Shown: piece by piece, positions 47,066-59,680 of the stretch
Layout: each line of letters begins with the position of its first letter
Numbering within the stretch: the stretch's first letter is position 1
DNA from: Trileptium ribeirensis
Lineage: Eukaryota; Nematoda; Enoplea; Enoplida; Thoracostomopsidae
DNA: 64,000 bases
Direction: 5' to 3'
Assembly: GCA_030248225.1 (NCBI GenBank)
Contig: JASANE010000176.1
Span: forward strand, 1-64,000
Translations under genes and position numbers: made by a program
Notes under the pieces: model-generated
What the model was told of the DNA's origin: nothing
The model's database searches: none
What the model saw: the letters and a program-made list of their open reading frames with translations, nothing else

Positions 47066-48710
47066 ATAAACCCTAACGAGTCGGTATTTGAGCGCAGCAT
47101 CCAGTTAATAATAATACTTTCAATATTTACTTCCCAAATCTGAACAATTATAGTAATATCTTTTTTAATTCTTTCTACGATAAGTATGATTTTTATGATT
47201 AAATGTTAGGCATGTGACTTTGTTGTGTATATTCTAAAAATTTGGCAGTTTACAGACCGATAGCAAACATTGCAACTGTCTCATAATCAAAGATAGAAAG
47301 CTCTAAATTATATAATATTCCATGTGCGCAACAGCTACTAAGTAACAGCAGTGTTCGCTGTACCTGATACTGGATATGCAGCAGGTCTATAGTCAAACCG
47401 CTGGGTACTGGAAGTACTTGAAGGGAGACCCAAATTCAGCTATATGTGAACAGCAAAATGATTGCAACAGTTTTCCACTGCTGCAGGCCAGCTCTAGCTG
47501 GAGCAGAGACTGAGTCCTTCGTGTTTGCTCTTGCGTTTCTGCGCATCTGATATGCAGCTTTATATCGTATTATTGGCAGCTGAAACAATAAATAATAACG
47601 CTACTACATGTTCAGGTTATTCCATAACCACAAACCGAAACTAATTTACACTGATTTTACTATCAAGCCTTTTCTGTCTACGAAAATTGCTGCTATTTGC
47701 CATCCTTTATAGCCATAACAATTTCAGATGTACTGACTAGTTAGTATCCAACTCAACCTGACACCTAGCTTTCAGCCGTATTACTGGCAAATGACGGGCT
47801 CACTCTCACCTCTAATTTCCACCTTGCTGTCTACGAAAATTGCTGCTATTTGCCATCCTTTCTAGCCATAACTATTTCAGATGTACTGACTAGTTAGTAT
47901 CCAACTCAATCCGACACCTAGCTTTCAGCCGTATTACTGACAAATGCCGGGCTCACTCTCACCTCTAATTTCCACCTTGCTGTCGTTCGTGAACGCGTCA
48001 GCTCAGTTAAATTGAATAAAGCCATTTACTATGGTTCATTACTAATATCATGTTGCAGTCACCAAATAAAATGAATGTAACCTACCGAAACCCCACTTTT
48101 TTTCCAATATCGTCGTCGACTGTGGTCATGGAGTTCATTAACGGCCGATATTGCTGTAGCAAATACATTATTACGTATTTTTATTATATATTTGTTTTGA
48201 CCTGTGTTTCAGTGTGACATTTAATTAAACTATCTACACCCAAAGCAGAACAATGATGTCCTTCGGATTGGCATCAATGCAAAACTGGTTCTTTAGAGCT
48301 TTAGTATGAGTTTAGTCGTGATTATTAAAAGCTTAGATTTTTGATTTATTATTTAGCGTAATATAAATAATAATAATATACCTACGTCCCAAACCAGTAA
48401 TATGTTAGTCAACAACAATTACTTAAAAACAATTTGCTAATAATAGTAGCTTTACAAAATTACTAATAAAGGAATACTAACTCATCAAACACCGGCCGCG
48501 TTATTAGCATTTTGTGCAAAATTCCAATATATAACAGATTTGCTTTTTGGGTTTATAAATTTAAATCTTTCAATGCCAAAGCTGCTAATTAGCAACAACA
48601 CCTATTACGACGTATTATGAACTGAGTTCGAAGGTGGATCCACAAATTTTTCACCACGACATATCCTTCATCGATACAAATCTTTAACACCTGTAATACT
48701 TATTTTTTTT
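47066..48710. repeat. AT-rich DNA with a 153-bp direct duplication
   Basis: CTGTCTACGAAAATTGCTGC occurs at 47674 and 47827, each followed by the same ~150 bp (through TTACTGRCAAATGMCGGGCTC and CCACCTTGCTGTC), with a third junction word at about 47977. The remainder is AT-rich with no gene motif. Confidence 0.75.
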
Positions 48711-49100
48711 CAAATTTTCGATGCCCCAACTTAGGTCTGACGGGGCCGACTCCCTCCGTCTGGATCAGCTTGTGACTGAGTTTGCCGTAATTTAACACTT
48801 ATTATATTTTTTCTCAAATTTTCGATGGCCCAACTTAGATCTGACGGGGGCCCACTCCCTCCCTCTGGATCCGCTAGTGACGCAGTTTGCGGTAATTTAA
48901 CACGTTATATTTTTCTCAAATTTTCAATCGCCCAACTTAGCTCTGACGGGGGCCCACTCTCTCCTTCTGGATTCGCTAGTGGCTGAGTTTGCGGTAATTT
49001 AACTTGTTATACTTATTTTTGCAAATTTTTGCTGGCCCAACTTAGCTCTGACGGAGCCAACTCCCTCCTTCTGGATCCGCTAGTGACTAGGTTTGTCGTA
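48711..49100. repeat. ~103-bp tandem array, 4 copies
   Basis: Units start CAAATTTTCGATGSCCCAAC at about 48711, 48815, 48917 and 49022. Each holds TCTGACGGGGSCSACTCCCT, TCTGGATCCGCTAGTGAC and a GCGGTAATTTAACAC end. They are moderately diverged. Confidence 0.9.
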
Positions 49101-50260
49101 CATGCATGTCTGCACGTGCATATAGCTTTGCGAGGTTTTTGAATGATCCAAACAGCAGCTCATAAATACCTCAGTGGATTGTTTACGACGCTTCCGACAA
49201 AACAACCGAGGCTCCATTGGTAGCTTCACTTGAACCAATGCACGATACATAAACCAAATCGGAAAAGGGTTAAGCGTTCTAACAGATGGTCATATTAAAA
49301 AAACACATATAAAAGCTCTGCTATATCTCATTGAGTTTTTGGTATTTACAGAGTATTTGGAAAATTACTAACCTAGGGCTTGTAACATGCCAACAGGATT
49401 GTGTTATATCTCTTACGCCACTTTACATTTCTGATACGGCAATATCGCAGCTTATAATGCAATAGAGACAGCCTGTTTTCCAAATGCAATACATCTATCG
49501 AGTATTTAGTAGATATTATAAATATAACAAGCATCAACGAGGTTGTGAAATGTAAAATGTTCAAGTCGAAAACTCCCCAAATCTATAATTCGGGGTTTGT
49601 GTTTGTTAAACTAAATGAACCGTGTTAAGTGTTTTTAATTTCTCACATTATTAAGTGTAATCTTTGTAGACATAGAACTTCTTAACAAAAATATTTGTTA
49701 ACTGTTGTTTAACCTGTTTAAGTTGTTCGTTGTTTAATTGTTATTTTGCATCATAACATTGCCTTTACAGTAATTCAACCGCTTAACCATATTTCCACAA
49801 ACATGAGCTACGTTAATGTCGGCAGTGACTATATGCTACGCTGTTACCGTTGAGTTAAAACTGTCAGTTTTGTTCGAAAAATTCTAAAAAATAGTTGGGG
49901 CTAGCTAAGTAATTCGTGTATAAAAAAGAATTTTTGACATAGCGCAGTAGTTAAATATAGCGTAGATTTTGAATTGAACTCGTAATCAAATAACCCCATT
50001 AGTAGAAGACTATCGTGGGCTTAGCCACCGTCAGTAAGGTTTAACTTTGGCTAATTTCGTATGCGTAATGACAGTACTTCTGCCACATACTGCATACTAA
50101 CTAACGCTGAATAGGCGGGCTAAATTAGTGTCTGAACTGACCTCGGGTTTTCGACCCAACGGATATAAATATTGCGGCTAATGTACGCTAAAGTGAGAAT
50201 GAGCCAAACTTTTCAGGCACAAAATGGCTCGAGTCTTGTTTTACCTGGCTCCGCTCAGCT
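49101..50260. other. No recognisable gene
   Basis: AT-rich; short frames without motifs. GC words of the GGCTCCGCTCAGCTCAGC type begin near 50238 and lead into the hairpin element. Confidence 0.3.
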
Positions 50261-50434
50261 CAGCTGGGCTTGGTTCAGAAAGCTCTTAGATGAGATAGAT
50301 AGACTTGCATGGACGTGATAGACTTGCATGCATAAATAGATGCACAAGTGGATATCTACTTTTGCATCTATTTATGCATACAAGTCCATCACATCTTATT
50401 TGTAATATCGAGCTTTCCGAACCAAGCCCAGCTG
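50261..50434. mobile_element. 174-bp hairpin element
   Basis: CAGCTGGGCTTGGTTCAGAA (50261) is mirrored by the right end TTTCCGAACCAAGCCCAGCTG (50414-50434, shown in part: GAACCAAGCCCAGCTG). The arms are about 85 bp, with a few mismatches, and the centre lies near 50348. The two opposite-strand open frames across it look alike in translation only because of the symmetry. Confidence 0.8.
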
Positions 50435-53400
50435 GACATACAAGCATAAAGGCCAAAAATGCTCGTATCATCAAACACGGGCTAACATGTGACTGCAGGG
50501 AAATATCATACTCTCTCCTAATGAACAATATCAACAAATTAAATTAATCGTAAGCTTGGCTTGTTAAAACTGAAAAATTTTATAGACCTCACGCACAAAA
50601 GCGGCTGCAAGCCCTTCATTTACGAACACATGAAATTTTACGGTGCCGCAGCAATTTATGACTTCACTCAAGACAGTTTAAAATCCTTCGCCCAAACGAC
50701 AAAACAGCATTCAGAAAAATACTCAATTATACTTAATCACATTATAGTTTTCATATGTGAAAACAAATATTTTTTCTTGTATACCTCAACTGTACCAGCC
50801 CGATACCCAGCGATGAACCTGAACCTATTCCAATCGGCACAGTCTCTGTCTGAGCGCACCTTCAGCTTTACTTTTTACTTTTGGATATTGTAAAATAGAA
50901 TGAGAGATATAAGTCGTAACCGTTAGTTAATCAGAATTAAACACAAAAACCATAAAAATAGATATACAAAAATGTGGATAAAATTGTAATATATTGAATG
51001 ATGGTGCATGATTTAGTAAACTCATCGACAATGGCCATACTTTATGGCTCCCCTCGAGTTACAGCCGGCCCATTACGGCTTGAGACACAGTCGGCTCGGC
51101 TTGATTGATTCGAAAAAACGCTGAAGGGCAGACTCGAAGCTGACTCGAAGCTGAGCCCAGCGTTGCCCCCAATTTTTTCACACCTAGTGCAAGCTTAGAT
51201 CAACGCAAGAATAAGTTTTCGCGTTAAAAAAGCGTATATAGTTTTTAGTTCTTTTTTGTTAACCCGCGAAATCTATTCTGCAACAAACTGTTCAATAACA
51301 AAGCAACAAACGCCAATCACTCGAAGAAAGAATTCTTGTTTTTTTTTCGATTACGGCCCGGGCCTCAGTCAATGACATTTGTGCCACGTTTTTATTATTA
51401 TGAATGTCTATCGAACTGCATTCCATTCCATTAAATAACTAGTAGCATCTAGTGTCGACAGCTTTACATTATTCTACGTTGTCGACTATAGCTTTGAAAC
51501 CGGGTATAATATGTGCCTAAATGTGTGCCGACAGAGAGAGAAACACACACGCGTTCCTAAGCACGCACTTTTGAGTTCTTTAGGTCCATTTCGGTTGCTT
51601 AAGGCATAGTAGTACGAAAACAAGAAATGCGCCAGCTATTCTCTGCTGTCAGACAGTTATATATAATTGTAGTATTGAGGCTGTTGTAGTTGTAGTATTA
51701 ATATAGTTGTTATGCGGCTGTTTTTATGCACCTCAAGCATGGTGTTTGCCAATATCTATTGCTAGGGTTTTCAGTCAAAACGTTAAATAAAATACTATTA
51801 TAGTACCCTGTTCGTTTCCTATTGAAATGGTCAGTCGGTAAATCAACCGAGCTATAAATTTGGGAAAATGGTCATCGAGCTTGCGGCAGGCTTTGAAAAT
51901 ATCCCAGACATCGAAGGAAATCCAGTTTTCATTTTGAATTGAAGAAGGGGTGACAAGGCGTTTACCTTGTATATGTAAACGTATTATGTCCAAAAATATT
52001 GAATTATTGTGGAAATAGTATAAAACTTTGGGGGTTGGGTGCCGGCTCACCAACACCCAGGGAGGGCTTTGCTGCTCATGTTTCTAAAATCACGACTGCG
52101 GAAATTTGATCAGAATTATATACCGTAGGTACCTTGCGGTGCGATTGACGGTATTGAATACGAACGGCTAATATTTTACCTGAAGCATGACTTGTTAAGT
52201 ATTAGTTGTCCTGAGACAATAAAGGACGAAGCCAGAGTTCAAATATTCAACAATTGAAAACATTCGGTCATTGGCATAAATGTGACGTTTCAACGTAAAC
52301 CTGGGTTATCTAGGCGAGAGAAATTGGCGAATCTATGGTCGAAAATTGCAAGCAGTACGAAGCTCTCTGTCTAATGCACAGAAATACGGTTAATAAACAA
52401 GTTTATGTTGTCTATACACATCTTTTGTTATAGTTATAGTGCAATTATAGCGACATGGCAGTGTCCCTATCATATGTTTTATGCCAATGCTGGTGCATTT
52501 TTAACAATCATTTTTAGATTTTTTGAAAACCGATTATTAATGTTCTTTGAACGTTGGCTATTTCTGAATCATATCCGCTGGGCTACAGGCTTAGCCAAAG
52601 GAGAGGGTGGGAGGCACGGGCGGCGTACCCTCCAGCTTTCCGTCCGACCGGGCGTACCCTCAGAGCGGGGCGACAGAAAAGCGGAGTGCATGTATTATGT
52701 GCGCCAAGCAAGGTTACGCTGTGTCCCACCTAGCAAATCCTTTACCTTTGCACACTGCGAAATGTTATAGCTACGGTTCTGCGTTCTACTCAGTTCAGTT
52801 CTTCGGATTACAAATTATGCTCGGCTCACAGTCTCCGATTAATAAAACTTTGCGACTCCTAGTATATGCCAGAAATGAGAAATACGAACCGCCAAATGAA
52901 CTATATATGTCTAGCCGAGCCGATGGAATCTCGGCTGTTCTTTGCTTTGGCAGAATACTGTGCTATATGTCACTTGTTTCAGTTAGGTATGTTTGTTGTC
53001 CTAGAAAAGTACTTTTAGGAGCCGATCCCAACTTACCTAGTCTCTGCTTAGCTCGGCCGTTCTGACATGATGGGCTCGGGTCTACAACAAAGCCGAGCTT
53101 AGAGCTCAAATTTTCACTTGTATTATATATCTCATTTTAAACCATTTGATGTTAATATTAACAAATGTGTGAAATGTTAATTTACCAAGCTTCATCTTTA
53201 TATTTTTGACCCTAATATAACGCTGAATCTAAAGGGTAAATGCCCTTGTAAAAGGAGATCAAAATGGTAACTGTACTACGATTTAACATGAAAAATGCAT
53301 ATATTTATTCATGTAAAACCTTGGAGACGAGGCTTCAAAATTTAAGTTAATATTCGGCACGTGTTTTAAAACACATTTTAATGCTAATACCACTGTCACA

Positions 53401-54268
53401 CAGTTCAGAACTATAACCGCTATAACCACAAAAATATATGCCGCCTGCCAAAGTATTAGGGCAAGCACTCGAAGTGATAAATCACAGTCTAGTCTCTAAA
53501 CTTGAACAAAGCGACTAGATTTTCAAAATATATATTTTAATACGAATGTTAGCTTTCGTTAAGGGACGATTATGGGATGCTTTTTAGAGAGTATATAGCT
53601 GTATGATACAGGTTTGTTCACTATATCAACAAACGTTTAGCTGACATGGAATACTTTGAAGTGTTGAAACTTTTAAATACCGACATCACTCATAGGTATT
53701 ATTCACCCAAAATATAAATTTATTTTATTTGTTTTTAAAAGAAATATGTGCAAAATTTAAAAGAATATAATACACTAACTGAGATACCCGCGCCGACCAG
53801 GCGTGGAAAAGCTTTGCGGCATAGTAGCCTGGCGAATTGATTAGAATTACCTATGTAAGTTTTTTTTTGCGTAGGTCATATTGAAGGTTCGAAATGTGCG
53901 AATTCTCCAAACTCAATGAATTTAATAGACAACTTTGGTCAGGGTTCATTCAGAAGAACGAAGCAACTTTGCCTATCATCCGTAATCAAGCCGTAAGCCG
54001 TTCTCATCATTATGAATCAATACCTGGCTTTCAGGCGATACTATAGAGAAATTACGTACATACATATCAAGTGAACTCTGGTTTCTTTTCAAAGCACGCA
54101 AAAATCATTCGCTTAATACACACATTATGACCTACGATGTGTTCTCTTGGCAGATGACGATTTTGTGACACAGGACTGAAAAAAATGTTTATTGTTTTAA
54201 TATGGCCTGCTTTCTCGCGCGTCCTTCCGTAAATATAATGTCCGAATGTAGTTCGTGCGGTATAATGT
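50435..54268. other. No recognised gene; scattered GGCTCGG-type words
   Basis: About 3.8 kb. Open frames at 50561-50893 (110 codons), 52405-52770 and 52607-53065 (152 codons) show no convincing domain. GC words of the GTCGGCTCGGCTTG, AGCCGAGCC and GCTCGGCCG type occur at 51085, 52915 and 53050-53095, as at 35.4-35.8 and 50.24 kb. The GC-rich part at 52600-52690 is isolated in AT-rich DNA. Confidence 0.35.
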
Positions 54269-54482
54269 GAGATTCGGCCAGCTCAACGACCCTTGTGAAT
54301 TGAGATTTAAAGCAGTGCTCTCAGCTCAGCCAGCTATACGATGGATTCGTCGGAGGCAGTTAATGCGGCGTTCACGAGATTCGCCCAGCTCATCGACCCT
54401 TGTGAATTGAGATTTAAAGCAGTGCTCTCAGCTCAGCCAACTATACGATGGATTTGTCGGAGGCAGCTAATGCGGCGTTCAC
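54269..54482. repeat. 107-bp tandem duplication ending in TIR-family ends
   Basis: GAGATTCGSCCAGCTCAWCG starts each copy (54269 and 54376). Each ends TAATGCGGCGTTCACG, which matches the TAA-TGCGGCGTTTACG end of the TIR family at 42.5 and 59.9 kb. After the second copy the sequence continues with TTATAATGTTCCC and a GGAACTTTTGTCCTCC word also like that family, so a truncated family member probably begins at 54471. Confidence 0.7.
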
Positions 54483-54610
54483 GTTATAATGTTCCCTCTG
54501 TTTGGAACTTTTGTCCTCCTGTAGTCGTGACTCTGCCTTACAGACAGTCTGGGTGACACCCATACTGTAAATCAATTGCCGAGGGTGTACCACACACCAC
54601 TAGCTACAAC

Positions 54611-54891
54611 GTCCATATATTGGACTAGGTAAACATATATAAATATAGGTTGTATCCTTCTCTATATACAAAGATCAAGCTGTGCCCAGCTGACGTCCAT
54701 ATATGAGACTATGTAAACATATATAAATATAGGTTGTATCCTTCTCTATATACCAATGTCAAGCTGTGCCCAGCTGACGTCCATAATATATGAGACTAGG
54801 ATTAACATATATAAATATAGGTTGTACCCTTTTCTATATACAAAGTTCAAGCGGTGCCCAAGCTGAGGTCCATATATGAGACTAGGTAAAC
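54611..54891. repeat. 84-bp tandem array, about 3.3 copies
   Basis: GTCCATATATGRGACTAGG starts units at 54611, 54695, 54779 and about 54868, with ACATATATAAATATAGGTTG in the middle and CAAGCTGTGCCCAGCTGAC at the end. The last partial unit stops exactly where the LINE coding begins (about 54892). Confidence 0.85.
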
Positions 54892-55955
54892 ATGCGTCAT
54901 CGTAGGCTTTTGATCAAAATGCAAGCACTTGGCATAACTGGCAACGTAGTTCGGTGGTGTGAAAGTTTTTTGTGTGGGCGTCGAAAAGCAGTAGTAATCA
55001 ACGGTGTGCGCTCTAGTTGGCTTCCTGTTAAAAGTGGTGTACCACAGGGTACCGTTCTGGGCGCTGTACTATTCCTTATATATTTTAATGACATTGATGA
55101 GTGGGTTGGTGGCGCTATTCGAAAATTTGCCGATGACTCCAAGCTCTTTCGACGATTGCACGCTCATAACACTCTCACGTGATTTGATGCTATTGATCCA
55201 CAACACGATATCGATGCATTTTCTAGTTGGGCACATAAGTGGTCAATGGACTTTAGCGTCCATGAATCATCGCGTCTCCATTTTGGCGAAAACAACCCTT
55301 GCACACAATACTATATTAGAGACAACGCCATTCCGAACAAACTCGCTGAAAGGACTTAGGTGTTATCATTTCAACCAGTCTTAAATCGTCTCAACGTTGC
55401 GCAGATACAGTGCGTCGATCCGAATACGTCATGTGGTATATCAGGCGATCATTTAAATCTTTAAACAAAGCAACTTTCCTCATGTTGTATCGAGCATTAA
55501 TTCGTTCGCGTCTAGAATATGCGTCCAGTGCCTGGTGACCTCACTACCAGAAATATATTAAGTTGATCGAAAGGGTCCAACGCCGCCCCACCAAATTTGT
55601 GCCGGGTATTAGCGATCTGCCGTATGAAGAACGTCTACGACATTTAGGCCTACAAACTCTAGCAACACGTCGTTATCGAGCTGATCTGATTCTTCTATAT
55701 AACGCTATCCACCCTAATGTTTACTTTCCAATTACTACATGGTTCGAATATGTTAGTGGTGACGGGCTTCGTGGTCACATGTATAAGCTGCGACCGAAAC
55801 TCTACCCTCGCCTAGATTGTGCAGTTCTCATTTGCTTATCGAGTGATCGAACGGTGGAACAGACTTCCATCTTCTGTGGTCTTGGCGCCAACTGTTGCGA
55901 TATTCAAGTCACGTCTCAATGCGTCTGGATGCCTTCCTGAGCTGTAGCCTTTGCT
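54892..55955 (+). pseudogene. CR1/L2-like LINE reverse transcriptase, 3' part
   Basis: LINE RT that would prime on nicked nuclear DNA. Blocks in order: LLIKMQALGITGN (54907-54945), WCESFLCGRRKAVVINGV, then SGVPQGTVLGAVLFLIYFND (about 55033-55092), the RT fingers-palm signature, and the catalytic FADD (FADDSKLF, 55126-55149). The C-terminal part follows: SSWAHKWSMDFS, a DLGVIISTSLK block, RALIRSRLEYASSAW, RVQRRPTKFVPGI (about 55569-55607), YEERLRRLGL-type, and a closing RWNRLPS-type block near 55850. Lesions: TGA at 55180-55182, a one-base frameshift near 55355, TGA at 55537-55539 and another frame change near 55835. The first half of RT and the endonuclease are missing. The clade is judged from the C-terminal blocks and is approximate. 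Confidence 0.85.
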
Positions 55956-56364
55956 GTCGTCGTCATCATCTTTCAGGCTCCGCTGACGAAATCGGTTCAA
56001 ACAAACAACTGTTCAATCTATCCAAAGTGTTCAATCAACCGTGTTTTCAAACATGGTTTCTCCAGGTGGCTTTCGCGAAATCCACGGATCGACCGATTGC
56101 TGTCTGGTTCAAAGGTGAATTCAAAGGTGAATATATATAGTGTCCTGTCTAATATTCCAACACCATACTGTTCAGCCACAATAATATACTTTAAATGTAA
56201 ATTGTACTGAAGTTACGCACACAAGCAATGCCCAGTTAATAACTAGAATTTTAGTGACCGTACAGGTACAATAGCATTTTCGGCATCGTACAGCTTTTGC
56301 TGTCGAGCAAGCTCGTACAAATTGAAGCAACGTGCTTTAGTTTCATGCCCAAGAAGACTATGGG
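55956..56364. other. LINE 3' flank and SINE body, no gene
   Basis: The first ~200 bp may be the LINE 3' UTR. On the minus strand, 56364 down to about 56220 follows the tRNA-like head and is likely the SINE body (CCTGTGCCCATAGTC, GGGCATGAAAC). No clear tail. Confidence 0.35.
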
Positions 56365-56440
56365 CACAGGTAATTTCGAACGATACGGTCTCGTGGTTAT
56401 GAGAAAAGCGCCTCTGACCACTGCGCCACACGACAACGAT
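56365..56440 (-). mobile_element. tRNA-Met-like SINE head
   Basis: On the minus strand an A box TGGCGCAGTGG (56428-56418) fits TRGYNNARNNG exactly and a B box GTTCGAAAT (56381-56373) differs only at the last base. Between them lies TTTTCTCATAACCA, which resembles the anticodon loop of elongator tRNA-Met (CAT). The segment lacks a paired acceptor stem, so it is a SINE head or a dead tRNA. Confidence 0.6.
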
Positions 56441-57620
56441 ATATATACCTGGGCCGTATGTACCATGCTATCCTACATAAACATGACCGCCATATTATAA
56501 GTGTCGATGGGGCGGGGGGTAGGGTGTAGTACTCCATCCCCGACCCCCCTCCTTGCAAGTCAATTCTATGCCCCGTGCACGCTCCGTGACAAATCCCCCT
56601 AGGCCTGGGAAAACAATTTGAGAAAACTATCGAAAATGTCGCAAAAAATGGCACAAACTGACAAACAATTAGCAAAAATCAGATAAAATTGTCAGAAAAA
56701 CAAAAACGTTTTGGCGAAATTGGGAAAATCATTGAGTTCCAGAAAATTTTAACTTTTACTCCTTCTACCCTTCCTCCCCCACTCCCTCCCGCAGTGCTCC
56801 CCCTTCCACGCACCGCTACGAGGCGCACCCACACCCTCGGCCTAGATCATCTACTACCTAAGCCGAGGGACTTTTGACCCCTATGGTATAAAGCGCATGC
56901 ATATAAACATGTTCTATCGGCATTATTGTTCGTAGCAGCAACAAATCAAAACAGAAAATGAAAAACTCCGTTTTGTATTTTGTTTCACACTGATCACTCA
57001 CATGTAAGAAAATTTATTTTCTCTACTTCATCAAAGCATAATGTGCTAAGAAATAGCATTCATTTGAGACAGGACGATTATTGTTTTTGTAATAGTTCAA
57101 AAATTTGACCATCAAGCTAATTTATTGTAATAACGCTAATGTATTTTTGCAAACTGATATATAGTACCAATATGACAAAACTTTATATGGGTATTGAGTG
57201 TGAGTTCTCGAGCAGAACCTGCAAACCGCTGTTTTTTCACTTATCCGTTGAGGATATTTTTTCTCGAGTAGCTATAGAAGAAAAATACTGTGTTCAATAA
57301 GCGCTCCAGAGATTCACTAAAAAATAGTGATTGACGTTGACCAGGTAACTAGGTTTCAACATGGACCTCCTATTAGTGGGCTGTTTGTGGAGAAATTGTT
57401 TCCAAATCTATTTTGCGTCGCAAACATAGTATTAGAATTAAAATTTTTGTTCAAATACTAAGTCTAGTTTTTTTAAGTATACGGTCTGAATTCGGTATCT
57501 GCATAAAAATCTATGTATCGAAATGGTATAACACAAATGTCAATCACTTAAAAAAGCTGGCTTTAAAAAAGAACAAAGCGTGAAAATATAAAATTTGTAT
57601 ATCGAAATGTTAAAAAAGTA
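56441..57620. other. No gene; GC-rich piece and AAAATTG-type block
   Basis: A GC-rich piece at 56500-56600 precedes a block at 56605-56745 of degenerate GCAAAAAATGGCACAAAYTG-type words, and a C-rich stretch follows at 56765-56830. This is the same arrangement as at 33.7 and 44.5 kb. The rest is AT-rich. Confidence 0.4.
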
Positions 57621-57872
57621 AAATTTAGTAAGAAGTTTTTGACAATAGACGATAGATATTTATTTACGTTTAGTTTGTTCTAAATTTATAGATCCCAAAC
57701 GCAAATTTGGTCTTTGTCTTACCAGCTAGTTTACTTTGACCGTCTAAAATTTAGTAATAAGTTTTTGACAATAGACGATAAATATTTATTTACGTTTAGT
57801 TTGTTCTAAATTTATAGATTCCGGACGCAAATTTGGTCTTTGTCTTACCATCCAATTTACTTTGACCGTATA
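57621..57872. repeat. 126-bp direct duplication
   Basis: AAATTTAGTAAKAAGTTTTT starts copies at 57621 and 57747; each continues through GACAATAGACGATARATATT and GCAAATTTGGTCTTTGTC to a TTTACTTTGACCGT end. The copies are about 95 percent alike by eye. Confidence 0.85.
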
Positions 57873-58240
57873 CGCGTGTGGACATGTTTTGCAAAATGTA
57901 TCTGTTTTTTTCCGGCAATACTTACACTCGAAACCATAATATGAGAAAAATAATTTTTGTTGGAATGTTAACGTTGCAACCAAAAATCAGGTACAATCTA
58001 TTGGTAACAACATACCAGCCTGTGTTCCGCATTCCTTCCAAGCAGGACTTGTTTCTATTTAGTTTTCGGGACTCAACCCGTTTCATGTATAATAAGCTGA
58101 AATGAACTCAAAACTTATTTCGAACCGTTACGCAAACAATGTACGTCGCGTACTAGTGTTGTTGTAACCTCGCTTATGGCTTACTGGCTGACGTACAACA
58201 CTTGCACCGGCGCAGCAAATGCTTGTTCGATATTATAAGG
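57873..58240. other. No recognisable gene
   Basis: AT-rich; a 75-codon plus frame and a 65-codon minus frame overlap and have no motif. Confidence 0.3.
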
Positions 58241-59680
58241 AAATACACGTTAATTCATGCATCAAAGGGTTAATCATAGCTGTAAACTTACCAATATGCC
58301 TTCCCATGTCTGCAAAAAAGTGACAGAAAAAACCAAAAACGGGTCGAAGATAGACTGACAACATAACGCACATATGGGATATTTGCAAACGTACACAATG
58401 TATTAGGCAATATTGTAACGAAATACACGTTAATTCATGCAGCAAAGGGTTAATCATAGCTGTAAACTTACCAATATGCCTTCCCAGGTCTGCAAAAAAG
58501 TGACAGAAAAAACCAAAAACGGGTCGAAGATAGACTGACAACATAACGCACAGATGGGATATTTGCAAACGTACACAATGTATTAGGCAATATTGTAACG
58601 AAATACACGTTAATTCATGCAGCAAAGGGTTAATCATAGCTGTAAACTTACCAATATGACTTCCCAGGTCTGCAAAAAAGTGACAGAAAAAAACCAAAAA
58701 CGGGTCGAAGATAGACTGACAACATAACGCACAGATGGGATATTTGCAAACGTACACAATGTATTAGGCAATATTGTAACGAAATACACGTTAATTCATG
58801 CAGCAAAGGGTTAATCATAGCTGTAAACTTACCAATATGCCTTCCCAGGTCTGCAAAAAAGTGACAGAAAAAACCAAAAACGGGTCGAAGATAGACTGAC
58901 AACATAACGCACAGATGGAATACTTGCAAACGTACACAATGTATTAGGCAATATTGTAACGAAATACACGTTAATTCATGCATCAAAGGGTTTAATCATA
59001 GATGTAAACTTACCAATATGCCTTCCCAGGTCTGCAAAAAAGTGACAGAAAAAACCAAAAACGGGTCGAAGATACACTGACAACATAACGCACAGATGGG
59101 ATATTTGCAAACGTACACAATGTATTAGGCAATATTGTAACGAAATACACGTTAATTCATGCAGCAAAGGGTTAATCATAGCTGTAAACTTACCAATATG
59201 CCTTCCCAGGTCTGCAAAAAAGTGACAGAAAAAACCAAAAACGGGTCGAAGATAGACTGACAACATAACGCACAGATGGGATATTTGCAAACGTACACAA
59301 TGTATTAGGCAATATTGTAACGAAATACACGTTAATTCATGCAGCAAAGGGTTAATCATAGCTGTAAACTTACCAATATGCCTTCCCAGGTCTGCAAAAA
59401 AGTGACAGAAAAAACCAAAAACGGGTCGAAGATAGACTGACAACATAACGCACAGATGGGATATTTGCAAACGTACACAATGTATTAGGCAATATTGTAA
59501 CGAAATACACGTTAATTCATGCAGCAAAGGGTTAATCATAGATGTAAACTTACCAATATGCCTTCCTAGGTCTGCAAAAAAGTGACAGAAAAAACCAAAA
59601 ACGGGTCGAAGATACACTGACAACATAACGCACAGATGGAATACTTGCAAACGTACACAATGTATTACGCAATACGTATC
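58241..59680. repeat. 180-bp tandem array, 8 copies
   Basis: Units begin AAATACACGTTAATTCATGC at 58241, 58421, 58601, 58782, 58962, 59143, 59323 and 59503. Copies 3 and 5 each have one extra base. Variant sites (CAGATGGGATATTTGC versus CAGATGGAATACTTGC; GATAGACTG versus GATACACTG) are shared between copies 4/8 and 5/8, which suggests block duplication. Because 180 is a multiple of 3, a minus-strand frame stays open across copies and repeats 60 residues (including VYLRPVFGFFCHFFADLG). I regard this as a by-product of the array. Confidence 0.95.

Noticed and set aside
50286..50547. Two opposite-strand frames with similar peptides
   Set aside because: The similarity is a result of the 174-bp hairpin they lie in.
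50561..50893. 110-codon plus frame ending in a SERTFSF stretch that recalls the hAT C-terminal dimerisation block
   Set aside because: The likeness is a few residues only, with no other hAT block nearby.
52607..53065. 152-codon plus-strand frame
   Set aside because: No recognisable domain, overlapped by another frame, and its first part lies in an isolated GC-rich piece.
58976..59650. 224-codon minus-strand frame of 60-residue repeats
   Set aside because: It follows from the 180-bp period; one-base insertions in other copies break it and no start or domain is evident.
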